Shown: positions 1-9,127 of the stretch, piece by piece
Layout of the letters: every line of letters starts with the position of its first letter
How positions within the stretch are numbered: position 1 is the stretch's first letter
DNA from: Terricaulis silvestris
GTDB lineage: Bacteria; Pseudomonadota; Alphaproteobacteria; Caulobacterales; Aquidulcibacteraceae
Assembly: GCF_009792355.1 (NCBI RefSeq)
Contig: NZ_CP047045.1
Coordinates: forward strand, 248,001 to 312,000
Length of the DNA: 64,000 nt
Direction: 5' to 3'
The notes under the pieces: model-generated
Seen by the model: only the letters and a program-made list of their open reading frames with translations
The model's database searches: none
Told to the model about the DNA's origin: nothing
Made by a program: the position numbers and the translations under genes

Positions 1-22
1 GGCGCCTGCTTTGGTGGCCCGC

Positions 23-1180
23 TCACGGCTGTGGTGCTGCCGCCGGACGACCCGCCGCGCTTCTTGCGCGCCTCAGCGTAGCGATCAGCACTAGCCATGC
101 CGCTGCCGCGCAGTAGGGCAACGGCAGCGCGTAACTCAGCACTAGCGACAACCCCGCGCCCCACGCGGCAATCGCGGCGAACAGCTCGAATCGGTCACGT
201 GGCGCGCCGAGCAACGCCGCACCAACCGCAAGCAATGTGAAATCATAGAAGAACAGATATGGCGAGATCAGCAGAGTCGCCGCGCATAGCGCCGCGCCGC
301 CTAGCGCGCGATCGCCCCACCGAAAGATGAGCGCAGAAACGGCCAGCGCCGCCACGGCGCTCAGCGCCTGCATGGCCGCCGCGATGACGGCCGGCGCGTC
401 CAGGTTCAACAGACTTGCGTAGAGGCTGGCAAATGCGGGCGTCCCAATGCGGTTGGCGTTGATGAGCGCTTGCGATGCGCCGAGATTGTCGAAGAAGCGT
501 CCATAAGAGTCGAACCCGAACACTGCGCCGGCGATGCAGACGAAAACGCCGGTGCTCGCGCAAGCCGCCGTGAACGCGCGCCAACGCCCGGACAGCAGCA
601 ACAACACAGGCCAGAGAATCGCCAGGTGCGGCTTGATCGCGAGCAGTCCGACAAGCGCGCCGGAGGCCAGCGGTCGCCGGTCCAGCCAATGCAGCGCGAG
701 TCCCGAAATACCGGCGATCACCAACCCGGTCTGCACCGTGCCCAGATGATAGACCGCCGCCGGCAGTGTCGCGGCGAAGATGAGCGCCCGCGTATCCGGA
801 AGAAGCTTGCGCGCGGCGAAGAGATACACGGCGGCGGAAACGAGCAGAAACGCCAACGCCGCGATCAGGTAGGGCATCGTCGCCAGCGCCGACGCGATCA
901 GCAGAAACGTGGGCGGTGAATTCCACGGCGACACCACGCCAACGCCACCCACGGCCGCGCGGCTATATTCAGAGACGAGCGCCACGTCGTGCACCCGCTC
1001 GGCCTGACCATCCAACGCCGCGCGCCCGGCGCTCCAGAACGCAATGAAGTCGCCGAACACCGGCTGCCCGCTGGCGAGCCGCAAGCCGTCGGCGCCCATC
1101 AGCAGGAACAGCATCACCCCAGTCAGCACGCCCGCGACGCCAAGCGCCGCGTTCTCCAGCGCGCGACGGCTCACAAACAT
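23..1180 (-). CDS. GT87-type (DUF2029) membrane glycosyltransferase, putative
   Basis: A polytopic inner-membrane protein of 385 residues with about ten hydrophobic segments. Between the first two it carries GDFIAFWSAGRAAL...DVALVSEY, which resembles the periplasmic loop at the start of GT-C enzymes of the DUF2029/GT87 family; these use polyprenyl-phosphate sugars to modify cell-envelope glycans. I chose the ATG at 1180 (MFVSRRALEN). The reading frame is open about 200 bases further upstream, but that part lies inside the preceding gene and encodes Arg-rich, non-membrane sequence. The gene overlaps the end of the upstream hydrolase by 10 bases and is probably co-transcribed with it and with pdxY. 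The family assignment rests on general resemblance; the sugar donor and acceptor are unknown. Confidence 0.7.
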   Translation of the reverse strand: MFVSRRALENAALGVAGVLTGVMLFLLMGADGLRLASGQPVFGDFIAFWSAGRAALDGQAERVHDVALVSEYSRAAVGGVGVVSPWNSPPTFLLIASALATMPYLIAALAFLLVSAAVYLFAARKLLPDTRALIFAATLPAAVYHLGTVQTGLVIAGISGLALHWLDRRPLASGALVGLLAIKPHLAILWPVLLLLSGRWRAFTAACASTGVFVCIAGAVFGFDSYGRFFDNLGASQALINANRIGTPAFASLYASLLNLDAPAVIAAAMQALSAVAALAVSALIFRWGDRALGGAALCAATLLISPYLFFYDFTLLAVGAALLGAPRDRFELFAAIAAWGAGLSLVLSYALPLPYCAAAAWLVLIATLRRARSAAGRPAAAPQP

Positions 1181-2277
1181 GAATAGAGCGCGTCGATCAA
1201 TTTCAACGCGCGCGGATCGGCCATGATGTGATGCGATTGCTTGTTCATCACGTAGCCGATGGAGACGCCCGCCACCGGATCCCCAGAGCCAAACGAACCG
1301 CCATGCCCCGAATGCCCGAACGCTTCGGGGTTCGGTCCGTAAATCCGGTTCGAATTGCCGATAATGCCAGTGCGCCAATCGATATCGTACGGCAGCACCA
1401 GATCGTCGCCCTTCCAGCGCCGCTTCGTCAGCGCGTCGTAACCTTCCTGCGACAGCACCCGCGCGCCATTGATCAAGCCGCCAGTGGCGTACACTTCATA
1501 AAGCCGCGCCACCGCCAGCGCCGTGCCGTGACCGTTCGCAGATGGAATCTCGATCTCGCGCCACCGCGTGGCGCCGCGTTTCACACTGGCCCATGGCGTA
1601 AAGAACGCCGCCTTGCGCGGTGGCGTGATCTCGCCAAAGTCGCCGCCCTGCGAAGGCTTCTTGATCTCCGCCGCGCGCGCGTGTTCGGACGCCGGCGTGC
1701 CGATGCTGAAATCGATCCCGAGCGGGACACAGATATCTTCGCGCAGGATTGTCCCGAGCGAACGCCCGCCAGCGCGCAACGCCAGCTCACCAACAATGTA
1801 GCCCCACGTCAGTGGATGATACCCGCTCGCGCTCCCCGGCGGCCACAAAGGCGCCAGCGCCGCAATCGCCTCCGCGCAGGCTGGGGGATCGAGCCACAAA
1901 TCGTTGTCGATCGGCTCAAGAAAGCCCGGCACGCCAGCCTGATGCGCCAAAGTCTGCGCAATCGTGACGCGATCCTTGCCCTGCGCGCTGAAGGCCGGCC
2001 ACAGCGACGCCGTCGCCGCCTCGTAGTCCAGCAAGCCGCGATCGGCGAGCAGCGCCATCACGATCGCGCTGACGCCCTTCGTCGTCGAATACACCGGTAC
2101 GATCGTATCTTGCGCCCACGTCCGCGATTGTCCGCGATCGGCCCAGCCGCCCCAGATATCGACAAACACTTCGCCATCGCGCGTCGCGGCGAAGCCCGCG
2201 CCAATTTCTTCGCTCAATTGCGAGTCAAACGCATCGCGCACGCGCTCGAACCCAGGCGCAACAAATCCGTCCGCCAT
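1171..2277 (-). CDS. Serine hydrolase of the beta-lactamase/class C (EstB-like) family
   Basis: A 368-residue cytosolic-looking protein with the class C beta-lactamase/esterase fold. The catalytic SxxK is STTK at residues 64-67, and a Tyr-containing second motif lies in SGYHPLTWGY. The C-terminal AFGHSGHGGS matches the third conserved box (HxG-type) of EstB-like esterases. No signal peptide is visible, so an esterase or peptidase role is likelier than periplasmic beta-lactam resistance. The ATG at 2277 overlaps the pdxY stop as TGATG, which argues for translational coupling and decides the start over the longer open frame. Confidence 0.85.
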   Translation of the reverse strand: MADGFVAPGFERVRDAFDSQLSEEIGAGFAATRDGEVFVDIWGGWADRGQSRTWAQDTIVPVYSTTKGVSAIVMALLADRGLLDYEAATASLWPAFSAQGKDRVTIAQTLAHQAGVPGFLEPIDNDLWLDPPACAEAIAALAPLWPPGSASGYHPLTWGYIVGELALRAGGRSLGTILREDICVPLGIDFSIGTPASEHARAAEIKKPSQGGDFGEITPPRKAAFFTPWASVKRGATRWREIEIPSANGHGTALAVARLYEVYATGGLINGARVLSQEGYDALTKRRWKGDDLVLPYDIDWRTGIIGNSNRIYGPNPEAFGHSGHGGSFGSGDPVAGVSIGYVMNKQSHHIMADPRALKLIDALYSCL

Positions 2278-3110
2278 CAGGTGAGTTCCAAATGCCGCGC
2301 GCGCGGCCACGTCACCGGCTCGGCCAGCACGTCCTGCGCTTCGGGCAACAGCAAGTCTTCGCTCTCCGCCGCCAGCGAGCGCACGATCACGTCGTAGACG
2401 CCGCCCGTCGCGCCCTCGAGTGCAATCGCCGGCGCATCGCCACGCACCCGCCGCGCCACAAACAGCGCCGAGAGCAAATCGCCCGCACCCTTCGGCGCCC
2501 GCGGCAGCCGCGCCGTTTCGCAAAACCACTCGCTCGACGGCGCCGTGTAAAGATTGCCCAACCCGATCGCCGTGCGGATCGAGGACACGAGCACCGGCTT
2601 ATTCAACCGCCGCGCCGCCTCGCGCGCCGTCCCCAAGCCATCGATGGTGCGCCCCGAGATCAGCCCAAGTTCAAACGCGTTCGGCGTCAGCCAATCCGCA
2701 TGCGGCGCCAAGCCCTGGATCATGGCGTTCGCCAGCTCATCGCCGACATAAAGCTTGCCGTCGTCGCCCAGCACTGGATCGCACACGAAGATAGCCGCCG
2801 GGTTCGCCGCTTTGATCCGCTCCACTGCGTCGAGAATCACTCCGACGTGTCCCGGCTGGCCGAGATAGCCGGTCAGCACCGCATCGATCTCGCCCAGCAG
2901 CCCATCCGCCGCCAAGCCGTCGATCATCGAGGCCAGCATGTCGGCGGCAAGCGGCCCGCCGCCCGGCGCGCCGTGATCGGGTCGCCGCCCCAGCAGCGTC
3001 GTCGGCAACTGGAAGCAACGCACGCCCAGCCGCTCGATCGCGAACGCCGCGACAGAATTGCCCACGCGCGCCCCCGACACCTGGCTTTGGATCGACAGAA
3101 TCGTCTTCAC
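2277..3110 (-). CDS. pdxY: Pyridoxal kinase
   Basis: A ribokinase-fold kinase of 277 residues that phosphorylates pyridoxal (and related B6 vitamers) to pyridoxal 5'-phosphate in the salvage pathway. It opens with LSIQSQVSGARVGNSVAAFA, the characteristic PdxY/PdxK N-terminus. It also has a vitamin-binding region (VLTGYLGQPGHV), FVCDPVLGDDGKLYV, and the anion-hole/catalytic motif APKGAGDLLSALF with the Asp base. I chose the GTG at 3110 because homology begins there; the longer open frame adds an unrelated basic extension. It is first in a leftward three-gene unit and divergent from the malyl-CoA lyase-like gene, with 65 bases between the starts. Confidence 0.92.
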   Translation of the reverse strand: MKTILSIQSQVSGARVGNSVAAFAIERLGVRCFQLPTTLLGRRPDHGAPGGGPLAADMLASMIDGLAADGLLGEIDAVLTGYLGQPGHVGVILDAVERIKAANPAAIFVCDPVLGDDGKLYVGDELANAMIQGLAPHADWLTPNAFELGLISGRTIDGLGTAREAARRLNKPVLVSSIRTAIGLGNLYTAPSSEWFCETARLPRAPKGAGDLLSALFVARRVRGDAPAIALEGATGGVYDVIVRSLAAESEDLLLPEAQDVLAEPVTWPRARHLELT

Positions 3111-3175
3111 GCGGCTAAGAACCCTTCGAGCTTTCGCGGGCGAATGGTCGCCTGCGGCGCGCTTACGAGCAAGAG

Positions 3176-4048
3176 ATGACCGCACGCCCGCGCCGTTCCT
3201 GCCTCTATATGCCAGGCGCCAACGCCAAGGCTCTCGAAAAAGCAAAGACGCTCGCCGCCGACGTGCTGCTGCTCGACTTGGAAGATTCCGTAGCGCCGGA
3301 AGCCAAGGCCGAAGCGCGCGCCCAAGTCGCCGCCGCAGTCCAGGTCGGCGGCTACGGCAAGCGCGAGGTGATCGTCCGCGTCAACGCGTTGGCCACGCCC
3401 TGGGGCAGGGACGACATCGCCGCCGCCGGCGCCGCGCGCCCCGATGGCATCCTCGCGCCGAAAGTGGAGTCGGCCGCCGAAGTGAGGGCGTTGGATGACG
3501 CCATGAGCGCCGCCGGCTTCGGCGCTGACGCTTCGCTCTGGATCATGATCGAAACGCCGCACTCGATTCTGAGCCTGGCCGAGATCGCCGCAGCCGCCAA
3601 ACGCACGCGGCTCGCGGTGTTCGTGATGGGCCTGAACGATCTCGCCAAGGAAACCCGCGCCCGCGCCGGCGTCAATCGCGCGGCGTTCTTCACCGCCATG
3701 TCGCTCGCCGTCACCGCCGGCCGCGCCGAGGGCCTCACCGTGATCGACGGCGTCTACAACGACATTGCCGACGCCGGCGGCTTCGAAGCCGAATGCCGCC
3801 AAGGCCTAGAGTTCGGCTTCGACGGCAAAACCCTAATCCACCCCAGCCAGATCGAAACCTGCAACGCCGTCTTCGCCCCGACGGACGAAGAAATCTTCCG
3901 CGCCCGCGCCGTCATCGCCGCTTTCGCACTGCCTGAGAATGCCGGGAAGGGTGTGATCAAGGTCGACGGCCGCATGACCGAACTGTTGCACCTTGAAGAG
4001 GCTACTCGGGTGGTTGCCGTGGCGGAGGCGATCGCCTCGCGCGCGTAG
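3176..4048 (+). CDS. CitE/malyl-CoA lyase family enzyme, closest in style to (3S)-malyl-CoA thioesterase
   Basis: An HpcH/HpaI (TIM-barrel) enzyme of 290 residues. The N-terminal SCLYMPGANAKALEKAK, LLLDLEDSVAP, the acidic metal-binding segment WIMIETPHSI, VMGLNDLAKE, and GFDGKTLIHPSQIE are all hallmarks of the CitE/Mcl group, which cleaves or hydrolyses malyl-CoA-type esters with Mg2+. The NDLAKE box and length fit the Mcl2 branch (malyl-CoA thioesterase of the ethylmalonyl-CoA pathway) better than Mcl1; this is from memory of the family. A mesaconyl-CoA-hydratase-like gene lies 4 kb downstream and supports that pathway. The 3' end overlaps the convergent membrane gene by 47 bases. Confidence 0.85.
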   Translation: MTARPRRSCLYMPGANAKALEKAKTLAADVLLLDLEDSVAPEAKAEARAQVAAAVQVGGYGKREVIVRVNALATPWGRDDIAAAGAARPDGILAPKVESAAEVRALDDAMSAAGFGADASLWIMIETPHSILSLAEIAAAAKRTRLAVFVMGLNDLAKETRARAGVNRAAFFTAMSLAVTAGRAEGLTVIDGVYNDIADAGGFEAECRQGLEFGFDGKTLIHPSQIETCNAVFAPTDEEIFRARAVIAAFALPENAGKGVIKVDGRMTELLHLEEATRVVAVAEAIASRA

Positions 4049-5354
4049 CAAACATGCTCCAGTCCTTGTCGCGCAGGAACGCGACGTGCCGCGCGATATC
4101 TTGCCGCTCGAAGCTGATCTGACGCGCCGCGATTGCCGCATGATCCGGTTCAGCGCGCATCGTTTCCGCGATCGCCGCGATCTGACGCGATAGAGTCACG
4201 TGCTTCGCCGCGCTTTGAATGCTGTTGCCGAGCTTGAGCACGGCCAGCACCGCAAGCAGCGCGATGACGCCGGCGCGGAGGCTTCGATCTTGCACTTGCC
4301 GCAAGGCCGCCAGCAAAAGCCACAGTGCGCCAAGCCAGAACGGCGTCGAGAGACTTATATAGCGGCTACTTGCGCCTTGCTCCGCGCCAAAATCATAGCG
4401 TCCCAGTCCGCACAGCAACGCCGCGCCAATGCCGAACGCGCAAAGCGCCAAGGGCGCCGCCAGCGTTGTCCAAGTCACGCCGCGCCGGCGCAAGACGAAG
4501 ACGGCCGCGCTCGCCGCAACCATGCCGATCAATGCGACCGCAATCACGAGATCGCTGGTGAAGCGCGCGACGCCTGCGCCGATGAAGTTCAGCGTAAAGA
4601 GCCCAAGGTAGGGCAAGAAATCCGGGCGGGTGAGATCGCTCGCGTCAAAGCCTCCGCCCATTGGCGCGCGCTCGAGCGCCTGAACGAACGCCAAGCAAAG
4701 CGCTGCGCTGAGTGCGACCCATGCTAAGCCGAACGTTAGGCGCCGCATGCGAGGCGCGCTGTTCAAAGCGATCAACGCGACGCCAATCGGCATCAACGCG
4801 AACCCCGTCCCGTAGGCGAAAACGGAGAGGCACATGCCGGTCAACGCTGTGGCAAATGCCGCAAACGAAAGTGTTCCTCCCGCCAGCGCGCTAATCATCA
4901 GCACGGCGCCGAACAGGTTTATGAACACCGCAACCTGAAAGCCCCACAGCAGGTTGGACGCCTGATCCAGCGAAAACACGAGAAACGCTGTACCCAACGC
5001 AAGCATTGCTTTTCGGTTTTCCAGAATCGCTTCGCTCGCGAACCTTGCCGCGAGGCGCAGCGCTAACGTCGCCGTCGCCGCCATGAACGCAAAGCTCGCC
5101 AACGATTCGGCGAGATGCGACCAGCCGGTGAGCCGCGCCAGCGGCACAAGCAGCGCATATGCGCTGGTGTGCCAATGGCCGCCATGGATGTCGAACACGC
5201 GTGCAAGCGTGAGTGACTGTTCGTCGTCTGCTTCGAGCAGCGGCGCAATGTCCCAATGGTCGAAGTAGGGCGCCTGATAATGATTGAGAACGGTGTAGAC
5301 AAACGTGACGCCAGCGAGCGCCGCAATCGCTACATTGGTTGCCGAAACGCGCAA
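4002..5354 (-). CDS. Polytopic membrane protein, GT-C-like, function unknown
   Basis: A 450-residue integral membrane protein with about eleven hydrophobic segments. The first loop contains YQAPYFDHWDIAPLLEAD, acidic residues in the position where GT-C glycosyltransferases keep their catalytic Asp, and HGGHWHTSAY follows shortly after. A periplasmic-looking loop (YDFGAEQGASSRYISLSTPFWLG) sits late in the protein, and the tail is basic and cytoplasmic. This layout recalls membrane glycosyltransferases, but I do not recognise a named family. The end runs convergently into the preceding gene by 47 bases. The start is the first Met of the open frame. Confidence 0.7.
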   Translation of the reverse strand: MRVSATNVAIAALAGVTFVYTVLNHYQAPYFDHWDIAPLLEADDEQSLTLARVFDIHGGHWHTSAYALLVPLARLTGWSHLAESLASFAFMAATATLALRLAARFASEAILENRKAMLALGTAFLVFSLDQASNLLWGFQVAVFINLFGAVLMISALAGGTLSFAAFATALTGMCLSVFAYGTGFALMPIGVALIALNSAPRMRRLTFGLAWVALSAALCLAFVQALERAPMGGGFDASDLTRPDFLPYLGLFTLNFIGAGVARFTSDLVIAVALIGMVAASAAVFVLRRRGVTWTTLAAPLALCAFGIGAALLCGLGRYDFGAEQGASSRYISLSTPFWLGALWLLLAALRQVQDRSLRAGVIALLAVLAVLKLGNSIQSAAKHVTLSRQIAAIAETMRAEPDHAAIAARQISFERQDIARHVAFLRDKDWSMFATRARRSPPPRQPPE

Positions 5355-5385
5355 GCGACACCTCTAGTGAAGGGTAGCGAAGCGA

Positions 5386-5865
5386 TCAGCCAAATGTAAG
5401 GGCAGGCTTGGCCAACATCAGCCATATGATCGCCAGCACCGCTGCGAACGCTGGGAAGCCACAAATGAACCAGCCGCGGAAGAGCCGATGATACGCATCC
5501 GGCAATGCGCCGCCAGACGCTGCCGCTTGCACCGCCAGATCGCGCATCCGGTGCTGCATCCACACCACCGGAATCCAGAACGCCCCCGTCACCACATAGA
5601 GCCCAAGCGAAAGCACGATCCAGCCTTCGCTGAGCTTCCAGCCCACGGCCTGCGCCAGCAATGCGCCGGTGATCGGCTGCACGATCACCGCCGACGCGGT
5701 GAACACCCAATCCGCGATCACCACCACGCGCGCCGTCTGAGCGACAAACGCAACGTCGCGCGTCCGATGCGCCATCACCATAAAGAACGCGATGCCCGCG
5801 CCCGTGCCGAGAAGCACGCACGCTCCGATGACGTGCAGCCAGCGCAGGAGAATGACATGGTCCAT
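5386..5865 (-). CDS. DUF2269-like integral membrane protein
   Basis: A 159-residue protein with four predicted membrane helices. It starts LLRWLHVIGACVLLGTGAGIAFFM and contains WLHVIG and a conserved charged loop near HRMRDLA, as in the DUF2269 family of predicted membrane proteins. The family has no established function, though a histidine in the first helix is reminiscent of haem-binding CopD-like membrane proteins. I prefer the internal ATG at 5865 (MDHVILLRW) over the ATG six codons upstream because homology starts there. It is divergent from the DCC-protein gene, with 52 bases between the starts. Confidence 0.75.
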   Translation of the reverse strand: MDHVILLRWLHVIGACVLLGTGAGIAFFMVMAHRTRDVAFVAQTARVVVIADWVFTASAVIVQPITGALLAQAVGWKLSEGWIVLSLGLYVVTGAFWIPVVWMQHRMRDLAVQAAASGGALPDAYHRLFRGWFICGFPAFAAVLAIIWLMLAKPALTFG

Positions 5866-5917
5866 GCGGACGCTTTGTCTCATAGGACGCGCCGATGAAC
5901 AGCCCTAGATTCGTTAC

Positions 5918-6352
5918 ATGCGCTGGGAGCCCGTCGCCGCGCCGGATATTACGCAGGACTTGATCCTGTTCGACGGCGATTGCGTCCTTTGTTCGCGCGG
6001 CGCCCATTTCGTGCATGCGCACGATCGCGCCGGACGTTTCAAGTTTATCGCCATCCAGTCGGCCTACGGTCGCCAGCTCGCGCAACGCTTCGGCATTGAC
6101 GCGGAAGCGCCTGAAACGAATCTTGCGGTGATTGACGGCAGAGCCTTCTTCAAATCGGACGCCGCTTTGAACGTCCTGCGCGCAATGTCGGTCTGGCGCT
6201 GGTCGAATGCGGCGCGCGTCCTGCCGCGTCCGCTGCGCAACTGGTTCTACGACCGCGTCGCGCGCAACCGCTACCAATGGTTTGGCCGCAAGGAGCAGTG
6301 CTGGGCCGGCGATCCTGCGTTCCGTGATCGCATCATCGAGAGTGCGCCATGA
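5918..6352 (+). CDS. DCC-family (DUF393) thiol-disulfide oxidoreductase-like protein
   Basis: A 144-residue protein carrying the family motif at its N-terminus: LFDGDCVLC, with D19, D21 and the paired Cys 22/25 (DxDCxxC). DCC proteins have a thioredoxin-like fold and are presumed thiol-disulfide oxidoreductases, but substrates are mostly unknown. The rest (FIAIQSAYGRQLAQRFG, FFKSDAALNVLRAM, NWFYDRVARNRYQWFG) matches the usual family layout. The stop overlaps the start of the next gene (ATGA), so it is translationally coupled to the saccharopine-dehydrogenase-like gene. Together with the mesaconyl-CoA-hydratase-like gene they form one rightward unit. Confidence 0.88.
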   Translation: MRWEPVAAPDITQDLILFDGDCVLCSRGAHFVHAHDRAGRFKFIAIQSAYGRQLAQRFGIDAEAPETNLAVIDGRAFFKSDAALNVLRAMSVWRWSNAARVLPRPLRNWFYDRVARNRYQWFGRKEQCWAGDPAFRDRIIESAP

Positions 6353-8019
6353 AGCGCGTCGTGATCGTCGGTGGTTCGGGCGTGTTCGGGCGGCGCTTAG
6401 CCGAAGGTCTGCACGCCAGCACCAGCTCCTACATCATCCTCGCCGGCCGTTCGCTCGAGCGCGCCCAGCGGGCGGCCACCGATCTCGGCACGCCCGAAGC
6501 AATTGCGCTGGATCGGGACACGGCGACGGCCGACGTTCTCCGCGCCCTCCGCGCCGACCTCATCATCGACGCCGCCGGCCCGTTCCAAGGCGCCGATCTC
6601 CGCTTCACGCGCGCCGTCATCGAAGCCGGCGCCAACTACATCGATCTCGCCGACGCTCGCGATTTCGTCGCCGCCTTTCCATCGCTCGACGCGCTCGCCC
6701 GTCAGCACGGCGTCGCCGCTATCACCGGCGCAAGCTCTACGCCGGCGCTAACGCATGCCGTGCTCGATCAGCTCCGCGCGGGATGGCGCCGGCTCGACAT
6801 CGTCCGCACCGGGATCGCACCCGCCAACAAGATGGACCGGGGGCCAGCGGTGATGAAGGCGATCCTCGGCTGGGTCGGCGCGCCGGTGCGCGTGTTCGAG
6901 GACGGCGCTTGGCGTGAGCGCGTTGGCTGGTCCGATTGCGGCGTCTTCGAAGTACCGAAGCTGGGTCGCCGCCGTTTCGCGCTGACCGAAGTGCCCGACC
7001 TCGATCTCATCCCCGCACGCTATGCCCCGCGAGACACCGCGCTGTTCATGGCGGGTCTCGAACTGCCGCTGATGCAGCGCGCCATGCAGTTTGTCGCCGC
7101 GTTGCGACGTTGGCGCATCATCCCCAATCCCGTGCGCTTGGCCGACCTACTGCGCCGCGCCGGCAATCTGCTGCTGCCGTTCGGCACCGATCGCGGCGGC
7201 ATGATCGTCGAAGCGCTTGGTCGTGACGCCGAAGATCGCCCAGTCTTCGCCCGCTGGAGCATGTTCGCACCAAACGGGCAGGGCCCATACACGCCAACCT
7301 TCGCCGCGCTCCTGATGGCGCAACGCTTCATCGCCGGCGATCCGCCGCCGCCCGGCGCGCGACCGTGCGTCGGCATGCTGACGTTGGATGAGTTCGAGCC
7401 AGCGTTTGCCCGTCATGGCTTCACAACGCAGATCGACGTCACGCCACTGCAAGCGCCGTTCGAAACGGCACTGGGCGCTACGTTCGACAACGCCGCGCCT
7501 GCCGTCCGCGCCGCGCATCGCGCCGGCCCGGTGACGCGCCTGCGCGGCGAAGCCCGCGTCCAAGGCGCGATATCGCCGCTCGCTTGGCTCGCCGCGCGCC
7601 TGTTCGGCATGCCGCGTTCAGCCGAGCGCATCCCCGTCCGCGTCACCATGCGTCTCGATCCCAACAAGGAGACCTGGACCCGCCGCTTCGGCGATCGGCT
7701 TATGGAAAGCCGCCTCCGCGCCGTCGCGCCTGGTATCGTCCGCGAAAGTTTCGGCCCGTTCGGGTTCGACATGCAGCTCAGCGTCGCTGGCGGCGTGCTA
7801 TCCATGACCATCATCGGCTGGCGCATCGGTCCCATACCGCTGCCCGCCTTCCTAGCCCCACGCTCCACCGCGACGGAAAGCGCCGACGAGCAGGGCCGCT
7901 TCCGCTTCGATGTGCCGATCGCGCTGCCTCTGATCGGCCGGCTCACGCATTATTCCGGCTGGCTCGCCCTCGAAGAGGTTGAAGCCGCGCCCGCGCCGTC
8001 GGAAAGAGAGACGGCATGA
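6349..8019 (+). CDS. Saccharopine dehydrogenase-like NAD(P)-binding protein fused to DUF4166
   Basis: A 556-residue two-domain protein. The N-terminal Rossmann domain begins VVIVGGSGVFGRRLAEGL and continues LIIDAAGPFQGADLRFTRAVIEAGANYIDLAD, the pattern of saccharopine dehydrogenase/trans-acting enoyl-reductase-like proteins. From about residue 375 the sequence (ALGATFDNAAPAVRAAHRAGPVTRLRGEARV...RFGDRLMESRL...FGFDMQLSV) matches the DUF4166 domain often fused to it. The reaction is not known. It overlaps the DCC gene by 4 bases upstream and the next gene by 4 bases downstream (ATGA at 8016), so the three are made from one message. Confidence 0.85.
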   Translation: MKRVVIVGGSGVFGRRLAEGLHASTSSYIILAGRSLERAQRAATDLGTPEAIALDRDTATADVLRALRADLIIDAAGPFQGADLRFTRAVIEAGANYIDLADARDFVAAFPSLDALARQHGVAAITGASSTPALTHAVLDQLRAGWRRLDIVRTGIAPANKMDRGPAVMKAILGWVGAPVRVFEDGAWRERVGWSDCGVFEVPKLGRRRFALTEVPDLDLIPARYAPRDTALFMAGLELPLMQRAMQFVAALRRWRIIPNPVRLADLLRRAGNLLLPFGTDRGGMIVEALGRDAEDRPVFARWSMFAPNGQGPYTPTFAALLMAQRFIAGDPPPPGARPCVGMLTLDEFEPAFARHGFTTQIDVTPLQAPFETALGATFDNAAPAVRAAHRAGPVTRLRGEARVQGAISPLAWLAARLFGMPRSAERIPVRVTMRLDPNKETWTRRFGDRLMESRLRAVAPGIVRESFGPFGFDMQLSVAGGVLSMTIIGWRIGPIPLPAFLAPRSTATESADEQGRFRFDVPIALPLIGRLTHYSGWLALEEVEAAPAPSERETA

Positions 8020-9059
8020 CCAAATCCAACCCCGGCAACTTCTTCGAGGACTTCGCGCCCGGCCAAGTCATCGCGCACGCCACGCCGCGCACGCTGTCCG
8101 AGGCCGACGCCGTGCTCAACATCGCGCTCACAGGCTCACGCTATGCGCTCTTCTCCGCCGACAGCTTCGCGCAAAACTGCGGGCTGCCCGGCGCGCCGAT
8201 CGATCCGCTGCTCGTGTTCCACACCGTGTTCGGCAAGACCGTGCCGGACATCTCGCTCAACGCCGTCGCCAATCTGGGCTACGCCGAAGGCCGCTTCCTC
8301 ACGCCGGTCTATCCCGGCGACACGCTGAACGCCGTCTCCGAAGTGCTCGGCGTCAAGGCCAATTCCAACGGCAAGACCGGAATCGTCACCGTGCGCACCA
8401 CCGGCTTCAACCAGGAAGAACTCCCGGTGCTGACCTATGTGCGCTGGGCCATGGTCAATAAGCGCGACGCCAACGCGCCGACAACGGATTCGCCGCCGCA
8501 AACACCGGCGCCTGTGGTGAAGCCGCCCGAGCTGATGCTGCCGCCTGCGCTCGATTTCTCCACCTACGACTTCGCGCTCGCCGGCTCGGTCCACACCTTT
8601 AGCGACTACGAGATCGGCGAGAAGATCGACCACGTCGACGGCATCACAGTCGAGGAGGCCGAACACCAGCTCGCGACGCGCCTCTACCAAAACACCGCAA
8701 AGGTCCACTTCGACGCGCTCGCGCAAAAAGAATCCCGCTTCGGCAAGCGGCTCATCTATGGCGGCGTCGCCATCTCGCTCGCCCGCGCGCTCGCCTTCAA
8801 CGGCCTCGCCAACGCCCAACTGATGCTCGCCATCAATGGCGGCCGCCACGTCAACCCGCTGTTCGCGGGCGACACCGTCTACGCCTGGTCCGAAGTGCTG
8901 GACAAAGACGATCTCGGCGAAGCCGGTGCGCTGCGGCTCCGCCTCGTTGCGCTGAAGAATCGCTCTGCGGCGGACTTTCCGTATAAGACCGAGGCTGGCG
9001 AGTACGATCCCGCCGTCGTCCTCGATTTCGACTATTGGTGCGCCATTCCGAAGCGTTGA
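8016..9059 (+). CDS. mch: Mesaconyl-CoA hydratase-like MaoC-family dehydratase
   Basis: A 347-residue double hot-dog protein. The start NPGNFFEDFAPGQVIAHATPRT is typical of mesaconyl-CoA (2-methylfumaryl-CoA) hydratase of the ethylmalonyl-CoA pathway, which hydrates mesaconyl-CoA to beta-methylmalyl-CoA. The second half repeats the fold (FSDYEIGEKIDHVDGITVEEAEHQ...YGGVAISLARALAFNG). Length is close to the roughly 343 residues of the Rhodobacter enzyme. A malyl-CoA lyase/thioesterase-family gene 4 kb away strengthens the assignment. None of the pathway's diagnostic crotonyl-CoA carboxylase/reductase is visible in this window. The symbol is by family resemblance. Confidence 0.82.
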   Translation: MTKSNPGNFFEDFAPGQVIAHATPRTLSEADAVLNIALTGSRYALFSADSFAQNCGLPGAPIDPLLVFHTVFGKTVPDISLNAVANLGYAEGRFLTPVYPGDTLNAVSEVLGVKANSNGKTGIVTVRTTGFNQEELPVLTYVRWAMVNKRDANAPTTDSPPQTPAPVVKPPELMLPPALDFSTYDFALAGSVHTFSDYEIGEKIDHVDGITVEEAEHQLATRLYQNTAKVHFDALAQKESRFGKRLIYGGVAISLARALAFNGLANAQLMLAINGGRHVNPLFAGDTVYAWSEVLDKDDLGEAGALRLRLVALKNRSAADFPYKTEAGEYDPAVVLDFDYWCAIPKR

Positions 9060-9127
9060 CTTGAGGTCAGGCGCCCCTAATGTCCGGCGCGAATTCCGTA
9101 CCTATATCAAGCAAGAAGAGGTCGCTC

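Noticed and set aside
1171-2529. The long version of the beta-lactamase-fold protein starting at 2529
   Set aside because: The added residues lie within pdxY and are Arg/Gly/Ala shadow sequence; the TGATG overlap at 2277 gives a natural start.
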